A stretch of 12,355 bases of DNA from DATEBA01 sp035288045 (GCA_035288045.1 DATEBA010000072.1:1-12355); one strand, 5' to 3'. Counted from the first letter of the stretch, positions 5,759 to 11,545 are shown. Made by a program: numbers and translations. The notes: generated by a model from the letters alone, not told the origin.

Positions 5759-7444
5759 CTACGCCTCCGGCTCCGGGGCGAGCTCGGCGCCGAGCCCCTC
5801 CTTCAGGCGCCGCAGCGCCTCCTCCTCGGACGGCGGTGGCTCCTCCTCGTCGATCAGCTCCGCGGTGCCGACGGCGTCGCGAACGACGCAGCGGACCGCC
5901 GGCTCGACTCCGAAGAGGTCCTTCAGCGCCGATCGGAGCTCGGCCGCTCGCTCCTCTACCTTCTGCACTCCGAAGGTGCGGTCGGGGGGGAAGGCCACCT
6001 CGAGGGTCTCGCCGTCGAAGGTGACCGGCGTCGCGACCTCTAGGTTCGCGGACAGCACGGCCCTCCCGCTCGAGCGGAGGTGCTCGATGAGGGCGCCCCA
6101 CGACCGCCGGAGCATCGCGACGTCGACGTTGCCGGTCGCAACGGGGATCGGCGCGCTGGGCGTCTCTCCCCCCTTCGCCGGACGCGCCCTCTTCTTGACC
6201 GGCTCTTTCGCCTTCACCTTCGCCGCCTCCGGAGCGGCCTCGGCAGACGCGGTCTCGGGAGGCGCGGCCTGTGCCACCGCCTCCAGGCCCGCGAGGCGCT
6301 CGAGGCGCTCGAGTCGCGTGATCAGAGCATGCGGCTGGGGGTCGGTGTCGGGCATCGTCGCTCGGACCAGCGCGAGCTCGAACGAGAGCCGCGGGGAGGT
6401 GGTCCACCGCATATCCGCTTGCGCCGCAAGGAGAAGCGCGATGATGCGCGAGAGCTCGGCCGCCGAGAACTTCACCGCCTGCGCGCGGAGGTGGTCGTAC
6501 TCGTCCGCCGTCACGTCGAGGAGGTCCTCCTGACCTGGGGCGGTCTTGGCGAGCAGAAGGTCGCGGAAGTGCGCGAGCGTCTCGGCCGTCACGTGCCGGA
6601 GGTCCTGGCCCTCCTGCACCAGCCGGTTCACGATCTCGAAGACCGTCTTGGCGTCACCGACCGCCACCGCGTCGGCGAGCTCGTGCTGCACCTCGGCCCT
6701 GGGCGCGCCCAGGAGCGACGCGACTGCCTCCTCACCGATCTCGGCGCCGCCCAGCACTGACGCCTGGTCGAGAACTGAGAGCGCGTCACGAACCGAGCCC
6801 TCGGCGTGACGGGCGATCTGGCGGGCGGCCCCCGTCGAGAGCTCGAGTCCCTCCTCCTTGGCGACCCGCTGTAGGTGCTCGGCGATGTCCTCGGCGCGGA
6901 GACGGCGGAAGTCGAACCGCTGGCACCGACCGACGATCGTCGCGGGCATCTTGTGAGGCTCGGTCGTGGCCAGGACGAACCTGACGCCGGGAGGCGGCTC
7001 CTCGAAGAGCTTGAGCAGCGCGTCGAACGCCTCGCGGGAGAGCCGCTGCGCCTCGTCGATGATGTAGACCTTCTCGCGGCCCATCGCGGGCGCGGTCGGC
7101 GCGCGCTCCCGGAGCTCGCGGGCGTCGTCGACACCCCCATGAGACGCCGCGTCGATCTCCGAGACGTCGAGGTGGATGCCCTCGCGGATCGCCACGCACT
7201 GCGAGCAGGTGCCGCACGGCTCCGCCGTCGGCCCCTGCTCGCAGTTCACCATCTTCGCGAGGATGCGCGCGGTCGACGTCTTTCCGGTGCCACGTGGGCC
7301 GGAGAACAGGAACGCGTGCGCCAACCGCCCGTCGCGGACAGCCCCGGTGAGCGCCCGCACGACGTGGTCCTGCCCGAGCACCTCCGAAGGCCCCTGGGGC
7401 CGGTACTTCCGGTAAAGCGCTCGGTGTTGCCGTTCCTCAGCCAC
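5759..7444 (-). CDS. dnaX: DNA polymerase III subunit gamma/tau
   Basis: DnaX is the AAA+ motor of the clamp loader of the replicative polymerase. From GTG 7444 it has 561 residues. Visible are LYRKYRPQ (10-17), Walker A GPRGTGKT (49-56), a zinc module (Cys68, Cys77, Cys80, Cys83), Walker B/DEx box IIDEAQ (128-133), LLKLFEEPPPGVRFVLATTE (sensor 1) and GRCQRFDFR with the arginine finger. A clamp-loader lid and collar follow, then an Ala/Pro/Lys-rich linker (about 390-440) and a C-terminal tau-like domain. Upstream in-frame codons exist to 7483 but lie inside the SRP RNA; GTG 7444 has a GGGGAGGGGAG ribosome site. I found no A-rich slippery site, so only the full-length tau form is predicted. 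The usual DE(A/V)H box reads DEAQ. recR follows with no gap. Confidence 0.96.
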   Translation of the reverse strand: MAEERQHRALYRKYRPQGPSEVLGQDHVVRALTGAVRDGRLAHAFLFSGPRGTGKTSTARILAKMVNCEQGPTAEPCGTCSQCVAIREGIHLDVSEIDAASHGGVDDARELRERAPTAPAMGREKVYIIDEAQRLSREAFDALLKLFEEPPPGVRFVLATTEPHKMPATIVGRCQRFDFRRLRAEDIAEHLQRVAKEEGLELSTGAARQIARHAEGSVRDALSVLDQASVLGGAEIGEEAVASLLGAPRAEVQHELADAVAVGDAKTVFEIVNRLVQEGQDLRHVTAETLAHFRDLLLAKTAPGQEDLLDVTADEYDHLRAQAVKFSAAELSRIIALLLAAQADMRWTTSPRLSFELALVRATMPDTDPQPHALITRLERLERLAGLEAVAQAAPPETASAEAAPEAAKVKAKEPVKKRARPAKGGETPSAPIPVATGNVDVAMLRRSWGALIEHLRSSGRAVLSANLEVATPVTFDGETLEVAFPPDRTFGVQKVEERAAELRSALKDLFGVEPAVRCVVRDAVGTAELIDEEEPPPSEEEALRRLKEGLGAELAPEPEA

Positions 7445-7470
7445 GCGCTCCCCTCCCCGGGGAAGACAGG

Positions 7471-7746
7471 GGTGGCCGTGCACCCGCCGTTGACCGCGGA
7501 AGACTCGGGCGTTTCCTCAACCGGTTGCTCCGGCCAGGCGTCCCTGCGGCACCCACCAGTGCCCGCTTACCGCTGCTTCCTTCCGGACCTGACGGGGTTC
7601 GCAGGTTGGTGTCGCGCAGGACCCGACCATCATCGCTCCGTGCCGAGGGCTGCCCCGGACCTCCCGGGCCGCGGGCGGGGATTCAGCCCCGCTGAAGCGG
7701 ATCGCGGGTACAGGGCACCGCTAGCTCCCCACCTAGCACGGCCACC
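7471..7746 (-). ncRNA. ffs: signal recognition particle RNA, large form with Alu domain
   Basis: On the minus strand the SRP-domain hallmark GTCAGGTCCGGAAGGAAGCA occurs at about 7592-7573, with the GGAA tetraloop at 7584-7581. The 5' part carries GTGCTAGGTGGGGAGC and GGTGCCCTGTACCCG, typical of the Alu domain of the large (about 270 nt) SRP RNA of Gram-positive bacteria. The ends are set by a perfect 11-bp closing stem: GGTGGCCGTGC (7746-7736) with GCACGGCCACC (7481-7471), giving about 276 nt. A -10 box lies 6 nt before the 5' end. The gene directly precedes dnaX, as in Bacillus. The RNA pairs with Ffh to target membrane and secreted proteins. Confidence 0.95.
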
Positions 7747-7752
7747 GCGGCG

Positions 7753-7758
7753 AGTATA
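7753..7758 (-). promoter_or_regulatory. -10 box of the SRP RNA promoter
   Basis: TATACT on the minus strand lies 6 nt before the predicted 5' end at 7746, so transcription should begin exactly at the mature end. The hexamer 17 nt further upstream (GTTCCC, 7776-7781) is a poor -35. The strong -10 may suffice, and the weak -35 overlaps the candidate ECF site of the divergent lipoprotein gene. Confidence 0.6.
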
Positions 7759-7776
7759 CGTCGAGGGTGGGACACG

Positions 7777-7806
7777 GGAACCGACACCAAGAAGGGACAC
7801 GTCCAA
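7777..7806 (+). promoter_or_regulatory. candidate ECF-sigma promoter of the lipoprotein operon
   Basis: GGAACC (7777-7782), 17 nt, then CGTCCAA (7800-7806): this is very close to the RpoE-like ECF pattern GGAACC-N16/17-CGTC. Initiation would be near 7812, about 20 nt before the ATG at 7833, leaving room for the AAGGAG ribosome site. Which ECF sigma would use it is unknown; the one at 3478 is a candidate because a similar but weaker site precedes that gene. Confidence 0.4.
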
Positions 7807-7832
7807 CCACCCCGAGCGACAAGGAGCGTCCG

Positions 7833-8294
7833 ATGAGAACGGCCCGCATCGCCATCGTCCCCCTGCTCGCGATCTCCCTCGCCGCCTGCGGCAAGTCCGC
7901 CGGAGACGCCGCGCCGGGCGCCGGCGACCCGGACTCGCCGGTCTCGACGATCGTCGACCCGGGCGCGCAGCAGCGGGTCGAGCCGACCCCCCAGCCGGTA
8001 CAGCCCGAGCCCGGCACGGTGGACCCGCACCCTGTCGCCTGGGACGGCGTCGACGTCGGCGACGACGACCGCACGCTCACCTTCACCTTCGTCGGCGGGG
8101 TGGACACCTGCTACGCGCTGGGCCACGTCGAGGTCGACTACGGGACGGAAGCCGTCACGCTCACGCTGTACGAGGGCACTCGCGCGGAGATTCCACCCGA
8201 CACCGCCTGCATCGAGATCGGCGTCTACAAGTCCGTGACGATCAAGCTCGACGAGCCGCTCGCCGGCCGCACCCTCGTCGACGGCGCCGCCTGA
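7833..8294 (+). CDS. small secreted lipoprotein of unknown function
   Basis: 153 residues from ATG 7833, which has AAGGAG 6 nt upstream (7821-7826); an earlier in-frame start has no ribosome site. A lipoprotein signal peptide is clear: MRTARIAIVPLLAISLAAC, with lipobox LAAC and lipidated Cys19. A Pro-rich tether (about 48-68) follows, then a compact beta-rich domain of about 80 residues with two further cysteines (Cys93 in DTCYAL and Cys126 in TACIEI) that could form a disulfide. It ends with LDEPLAGRTLVDGA. Such an ending is familiar from small actinobacterial lipoproteins, but I know no function. It is the first gene of a probable operon with the HAD and GNAT genes and is divergent from the SRP RNA. 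Confidence 0.85.
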   Translation: MRTARIAIVPLLAISLAACGKSAGDAAPGAGDPDSPVSTIVDPGAQQRVEPTPQPVQPEPGTVDPHPVAWDGVDVGDDDRTLTFTFVGGVDTCYALGHVEVDYGTEAVTLTLYEGTRAEIPPDTACIEIGVYKSVTIKLDEPLAGRTLVDGAA

Positions 8295-8297
8295 CGC

Positions 8298-8316
8298 CCC
8301 GGGTACCCTTCCCGGG
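8298..8316 (+). promoter_or_regulatory. inverted repeat with embedded -10 box at the HAD start
   Basis: CCCGGG (8298-8303) and CCCGGG (8311-8316) flank a 7-nt centre, and the last G is the first base of the GTG start. Inside lies TACCCT (8304-8309), a -10 box identical to that of ask, exactly 6 nt before the GTG. It can be read as a leaderless promoter or, in read-through RNA from the lipoprotein gene, as a small hairpin at the start codon. Confidence 0.35.
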
Positions 8317-9014
8317 TGCTCGAGATCGGTGCGATCCTGGTTGACTTCGACGGCACGGCGTGCCTGCACGACGTCGCAGAGCACCTGCTGGAGGAGTACG
8401 GCGACCCCTCGTGGCCGGAGTACGACGAGGCCTGGGCCAGGGGCGAGATGGATGGGCGCGCGGCGATCACCGCGCAGGCCGCCATGGTCGATGCCGCGCC
8501 GGAGGACCTCGTCGGGTACGCGATCGCCCACTGCTCGATGGACCCGACGTTCGCGCCGTTCGTCGAGTGGTCACGTGAGCGCGAAGTGCCCGTTACGCTC
8601 GTATCGGACGGGTTCGGCCTGTACATCGAGCCACTCCTGCGTTCCGCCGGGATCGACGGCGTGACCGTCGTCACGAATCGCTGGAACGGTGCGGTCGACG
8701 CGCTCACGCGCATATCGTTCGCGAACGGGCATCCCGAGTGTGTCGGGTGCGGCACCTGCAAGATGCTTGCCGTGCAACGGGCACGCGCGGAGGGTCCCGT
8801 CGTCTTCGTCGGCGAGGGTCAGTCCGACCGCTACGGCGCGCTCTACTCGGACCTGGTGTTCGCGAAGGACGCGCTCGTGGCGATCTGCGAGGCCGACGGC
8901 GTTCCGTTCCTCCTGTGGAACGACTTCGACGACGTACGCGGCGCTCTCGAAGGACAACGCGACCTCCCGGGCCCGGTCGCGCCCGCGCGCTGCCCCGGCT
9001 GGAGGCTTCGGTGA
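8316..9014 (+). CDS. HAD-superfamily phosphatase, MtnX/HAD-IB-like
   Basis: 232 residues, cytoplasmic. HAD motif I is DFDGT (Asp10 nucleophile, Asp12 acid/base), motif II VSDG (96-99) and motif IV region FVGEGQSDRYGALYSDLVFAKD (164-185). The overall pattern matches MtnX-like HAD-IB phosphatases, including CVGCGTCK (142-149), the Cys-rich CGxCK element seen in that group. MtnX dephosphorylates an enol phosphate in methionine salvage, but no other salvage gene is present, so the substrate is open. In motif IV the first acidic residue is Glu (GEG) where GDG is usual. The GTG at 8316 has no ribosome site; a -10 box 6 nt upstream suggests a leaderless start in addition to read-through from the lipoprotein gene 21 nt upstream. 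The stop overlaps the GNAT start by 4 nt. Confidence 0.88.
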   Translation: MLEIGAILVDFDGTACLHDVAEHLLEEYGDPSWPEYDEAWARGEMDGRAAITAQAAMVDAAPEDLVGYAIAHCSMDPTFAPFVEWSREREVPVTLVSDGFGLYIEPLLRSAGIDGVTVVTNRWNGAVDALTRISFANGHPECVGCGTCKMLAVQRARAEGPVVFVGEGQSDRYGALYSDLVFAKDALVAICEADGVPFLLWNDFDDVRGALEGQRDLPGPVAPARCPGWRLR

Positions 9015-9913
9015 CGGGACTCCCCGAAGGCCTCTTGGCCCAAGCGACAAGGGAGGACGATGTCGACGCGGTCGTCGCGCTGGTCGCCGCCTGCGAGATC
9101 GCCGACCTCGGGCGTGCCGAAGTGGAGCCGGAGGACGTCCGGGGCGACTGGCGACGACCCAGCTTCGACCTCGCCCGCGACAGCATCGCGGTGCTCGCCG
9201 CGGACCGTCTCGTTGCCGAAGCCGAGGTGTTCGGCGGGCGAGCCTACGGTGTGGTCCACCCCGACCATCGGAGGCGAGGGATCGGATCTTGGCTGCTCCG
9301 CTGGACGGAGACGCGGGCGTCGCAAGCTGGGGTCGCGACGCTGAAGCAGATCGTGAGCGACACCGACCGGTCGTCCGTGGAGCTCCTCACTCGCAGCGGA
9401 TACGAGCCGACCTACACGGCTTGGATCCTGCGGATCGACCTGGAGGATCCGCCCGACCCACCTTCGCTCCCAGCGGGGATCCTCCTGAGGCCGTTCGTCA
9501 GCGGCCGAGACGACCGCGACGTCTACCAGCTGATCGAGGGTGCCTTCCGGGAGCTGTCCAACTACGAGCCGGAGGATTTCGACGAGTGGGCAGCACACAC
9601 GCTCCGCCGCAGCGATTTCGAGCCGTCACTCCTTCATCTCGCCGCCGACGACGACGATCTCGTCGGGGCGGCGCTGTGCTTGGAGCTTGAGGGCGAGGGC
9701 TGGGTGGAGCATCTCGCCATTAGGAGGTCACACCGACGCCGTGGGATAGGGCGCGCACTGCTTCGGCACGCGTTCGCGGAGTTCCACCGGAGAGGCCGAA
9801 GGACCTGCGGTCTCAGCACGAACTCCGAGTCCGGGGCGCTCACCCTGTACGAGAGCGCCGGGATGCGGGTGGCGAGCTCGTACACCGCCTACGTGAAGGA
9901 TCTCCGCGCCTAG
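9011..9913 (+). CDS. tandem-domain GNAT acetyltransferase
   Basis: 300 residues from GTG 9011. The start overlaps the HAD stop (GTGA) and has GGAGG 5 nt upstream; the frame is open further left but that part overlaps HAD. Two GNAT folds follow each other. The N-terminal one (about 8-142) has the acetyl-CoA motif VVHPDHRRRGIGSWLL (81-96). The C-terminal one (about 156-298) has LAIRRSHRRRGIGRALLRHA (235-254) and NSESGALTLYESAGM (271-285). Two intact RRRGIG loops suggest that both halves may bind acetyl-CoA. The size and two-domain layout recall mycothiol synthase MshD, but this is only architecture; other tandem GNATs exist and I cannot name the substrate. It ends 2 nt from the 3' end of the convergent tRNA-Ser. 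Confidence 0.9.
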   Translation: MTGLPEGLLAQATREDDVDAVVALVAACEIADLGRAEVEPEDVRGDWRRPSFDLARDSIAVLAADRLVAEAEVFGGRAYGVVHPDHRRRGIGSWLLRWTETRASQAGVATLKQIVSDTDRSSVELLTRSGYEPTYTAWILRIDLEDPPDPPSLPAGILLRPFVSGRDDRDVYQLIEGAFRELSNYEPEDFDEWAAHTLRRSDFEPSLLHLAADDDDLVGAALCLELEGEGWVEHLAIRRSHRRRGIGRALLRHAFAEFHRRGRRTCGLSTNSESGALTLYESAGMRVASSYTAYVKDLRA

Positions 9914-9915
9914 AG

Positions 9916-10002
9916 CGGTGGCCGCGGGATTCGAACCCGCGAGGGGGTCGCCCCCCTACACGCTCTCCAGGCGTGCCCCTTAGTCCGCTCGGGCAGGCCA
10001 CC
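9916..10002 (-). tRNA. tRNA-Ser(GGA)
   Basis: 87 nt. The acceptor stem GGTGGCC pairs with GGCCACC, with discriminator G. The anticodon loop CTGGAGA is closed by CACGC/GCGTG, with anticodon GGA at 9968-9966. A long variable arm (GGGGG/CCCCC) marks class II, and the T arm reads GCGGGTTCGAATCCCGC. It decodes UCC and UCU. The terminal CCA is not encoded. Confidence 0.95.
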
Positions 10003-10009
10003 GCGACAG

Positions 10010-10015
10010 AGTCTA
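10010..10015 (-). promoter_or_regulatory. -10 box of tRNA-Ser(GGA)
   Basis: TAGACT on the minus strand, 7 nt before the tRNA 5' end. The same hexamer at the same distance precedes tRNA-Ser(CGA). No clear -35. Confidence 0.5.
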
Positions 10016-10065
10016 CGGGAGCCCGCCGAGCGGACGGGCCGAGCGATCGCCTCGACCCACCGATA

Positions 10066-10080
10066 GCGGAGGCGGCGTGA
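10066..10080. repeat. 15-bp direct repeat of the tRNA-Ser(CGA) 3' end
   Basis: GCGGAGGCGGCGTGA occurs here and again at 10957-10971, where it forms the 3' acceptor strand and the beginning of the T stem of tRNA-Ser(CGA). Similarity stops abruptly after the 15 bp, before the T loop. It lies in a 243-bp spacer (10003-10245) with no gene I can support; the same spacer holds the palindrome GCGCAC-CA-GTGCGC at 10123-10136. Confidence 0.5.
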
Positions 10081-10245
10081 ATCCGTCGAGGCCCTTGACC
10101 TGCATGGTTGCGTCAGGATCCTGCGCACCAGTGCGCACCGGCGGTGTCTAGCGACCCACGCCGAGCGAGTACTGCAGGAGCGCCCAACAACACCGACCGC
10201 AAAGTCCACCGCTAACTGCACCGCCACGCGGGAACATCAGTGACG

Positions 10246-10734
10246 TCAGGTCGTCTGGATCCTCCCCGAGCGCAGGGCCGCACGGACAAGCGGGGCGACG
10301 ACGGCAAGCGCGACCAGAAGCGCGATCCAATCGACCCCGGGTTGCGTGCCCTCCATGAAGGCGTCCCTAAGCGGTGTGAGGAACGTCAGGAACAGGTTGA
10401 GGAACAGCCCCACTCCGTTCAACCAGATCCCGACTCCTCCGGCGGAACGGGCTCCACGACGGCAGGCCCGGACGCCGAGCCACATGCCGACGAGAAGCGG
10501 AACGTCGAACAGTAGGACCACGAGCAACCTTGGCACCGCCGGCCAGCCCGTGATGAGCAAATCGCCGTAAGTGTTCGTGAGGCGGAGGGGGCCCAGCGTC
10601 ATGAAGACGGCGCCGAGGATGTACGCAGGGAACAGAGCCCCCAGGACGATCGACACGACGCCCGTCCCGTGACCGCTCGGGCCACGCTCCGTGCTTTCCA
10701 TCCGAAGACGGGGCACCGGCTGGGGTGCACTCAT
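10246..10734 (-). CDS. four-helix membrane protein of unknown function
   Basis: 162 residues from ATG 10734. GGAGGTGA lies 5 nt upstream; two GTG codons just before the ATG are possible but too close to the ribosome site. A polar N-terminus of about 25 residues is followed by four hydrophobic segments (about 26-47, 68-90, 101-121, 135-154), and the C-terminus ends RAALRSGRIQTT. Arg-rich segments after the second and fourth helices (RACRRGARS, RAALRSGR) suggest that both ends are cytoplasmic. No family recognised. It sits alone between the two tRNA-Ser genes, about 120 nt downstream of the asd remnant. Confidence 0.75.
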   Translation of the reverse strand: MSAPQPVPRLRMESTERGPSGHGTGVVSIVLGALFPAYILGAVFMTLGPLRLTNTYGDLLITGWPAVPRLLVVLLFDVPLLVGMWLGVRACRRGARSAGGVGIWLNGVGLFLNLFLTFLTPLRDAFMEGTQPGVDWIALLVALAVVAPLVRAALRSGRIQTT

Positions 10735-10853
10735 CACACTCACCTCCCTCGGTCAAGAATGTGAAACGGCGCAGCGAGCGCGCCGAGGGCCGAAGGTCCC
10801 GCGTGGTCGAGGGCCCATGGAACACGTGCTCGCTCAGCGTGTGAACAGGTGCT

Positions 10854-10917
10854 GGCGATCTGTTCGGCGTCGAGGGCGGCGCCCTTGCTCAGGTTGTCGC
10901 CGCAGGCGAACGGCAGG
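10854..10917 (-). pseudogene. remnant of an asd 3' end
   Basis: By hand alignment 53 of 64 bases match the 3' end of asd at 327-390, in the same orientation. Translated on the minus strand it reads FLPFACGDNLSKGAALDAEQ followed by IAS, against LLLFSCADNLRKGAALDAVQ followed by IAE in the intact gene (16 of 23 residues). A TAG stop lies in frame about 15 nt before the similarity, there is no start codon, and the rest of the gene is missing. It begins about 40 nt downstream of the 3' end of tRNA-Ser(CGA). The differences include many silent changes, so it is an old copy or comes from a related but different asd. Confidence 0.7.
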
Positions 10918-10956
10918 AACTGGGTGCACTACCCGCGCACGTCGGGCACGGCTGCG

Positions 10957-10971
10957 GCGGAGGCGGCGTGA
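10957..10971. repeat. 15-bp direct repeat, copy within tRNA-Ser(CGA)
   Basis: Second copy of GCGGAGGCGGCGTGA (first at 10066-10080). It covers the discriminator, the 3' acceptor strand and the start of the T stem. tRNA 3' ends are common attachment sites for integrating elements. Confidence 0.5.
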
Positions 10972-11047
10972 TTCGAACACGCGAGGGGCGGTTTAGACCC
11001 CTAACCGCTTTCGAGGCGGTCCCGTTCGTCCGCTCCGGCACGCCTCC
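10958..11047 (-). tRNA. tRNA-Ser(CGA)
   Basis: 90 nt. The acceptor stem GGAGGCG pairs with CGCCTCC, with discriminator G. The anticodon loop CTCGAAA is closed by ACCGC/GCGGT, with anticodon CGA at 11013-11011. It has a long class II variable arm and the T arm GCGTGTTCGAATCACGC. It decodes UCG. CCA is not encoded. It lies 32 nt downstream of tadA. Confidence 0.95.
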
Positions 11048-11054
11048 GGCGAGG

Positions 11055-11060
11055 AGTCTA
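11055..11060 (-). promoter_or_regulatory. -10 box of tRNA-Ser(CGA)
   Basis: TAGACT on the minus strand, 7 nt before the tRNA 5' end, identical in sequence and distance to the box of tRNA-Ser(GGA). It sits in the 32-nt gap after tadA, so the tRNA can be made independently of tadA. Confidence 0.5.
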
Positions 11061-11079
11061 GGGGAGGGCGACGCGGCCG

Positions 11080-11538
11080 TCAGCGGCGGTCGCGGAAGAA
11101 GGCGCGCAGCAACTCGGCGCACTCGTCTTCGAGCACGCCCGAGGCCACCTCGACCCGGTGGTTCAGCCTTGGATCGCGCACGAGATCACCAAGAGACCCG
11201 GCGAACCCGGCCTTGGCGTCGCGCGCCCCGAACACGAGTCGGTCAACACGGGCAAGGACCAGCGCACCGGCGCACATCGCGCAGGGCTCCAGCGTGACGT
11301 AGAGGCTGCAGCCGTCGAGCCGCCACGTGCCGATGGCCTCGCTCGCGGCCCGCAGGGCCAGGATCTCGGCGTGGGCGGTGGGATCGCCCAAGAGCTCCCG
11401 AGCGTTGCCCGCCGAAGCGAGGACCTCGTCACCGCGCGCGACCACCGCTCCCACCGGCACGTCCCCGTGTCGAACGCACCCTCTCGCCTCCTCCAGCGCG
11501 AGTCGCATCAGGGAAGCGTCGTCGACGGATGCTGCCAT
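11080..11538 (-). CDS. tadA: tRNA adenosine(34) deaminase TadA
   Basis: TadA converts A34 to inosine in the wobble position of tRNA-Arg(ACG), allowing it to read CGU, CGC and CGA. The 152 residues are typical. The cytidine-deaminase-like active site is complete: HAE (His56 zinc ligand, Glu58 proton shuttle) and PCAMCAGA (Cys86 and Cys89 zinc ligands). VPVGAVV (27-33), GNARE (44-48) and the C-terminal helix ending LLRAFFRDRR also fit. The ATG at 11538 has no ribosome site but has a TATCGT box 7 nt upstream, so the mRNA is probably leaderless. It precedes tRNA-Ser(CGA) in the same direction. Confidence 0.95.
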   Translation of the reverse strand: MAASVDDASLMRLALEEARGCVRHGDVPVGAVVARGDEVLASAGNARELLGDPTAHAEILALRAASEAIGTWRLDGCSLYVTLEPCAMCAGALVLARVDRLVFGARDAKAGFAGSLGDLVRDPRLNHRVEVASGVLEDECAELLRAFFRDRR

Positions 11539-11545
11539 CGACGTG

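Noticed and set aside
5759..6300. Programmed frameshift in dnaX producing a gamma form
   Set aside because: No run of A residues or other slippery heptamer was seen in the linker region, and the frame continues to a full tau-like C-terminus.
5094..6407. 437-codon open frame overlapping recR and dnaX on the same strand
   Set aside because: It is a frame-shifted shadow of dnaX/recR; repetitive Arg/Gly composition.
6875..8344. Plus-strand open frame running across dnaX, the SRP RNA and the lipoprotein gene
   Set aside because: It crosses an RNA gene and lies antisense to dnaX; no recognisable protein.
9910..10227. Open frame containing GGLPERTKG and SRVRIPRPP
   Set aside because: This peptide is the well-known translation of a tRNA-Ser gene, not a protein.
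10087..10230. Possible small gene or promoter around TTGACC and the GCGCAC-CA-GTGCGC palindrome
   Set aside because: No -10 at a fitting distance, and the short frames on both strands lack ribosome sites; kept only as a noted palindrome.
10820..10848. Bulged hairpin (ACAC/GTGT with GCT/AGC) as a terminator after the asd remnant
   Set aside because: The stem is short and interrupted and no T-run follows on either strand.
10889..11122. Open frame containing GGVPERTNGTASK and SRVRITPPP
   Set aside because: It is likewise the translation of tRNA-Ser(CGA).
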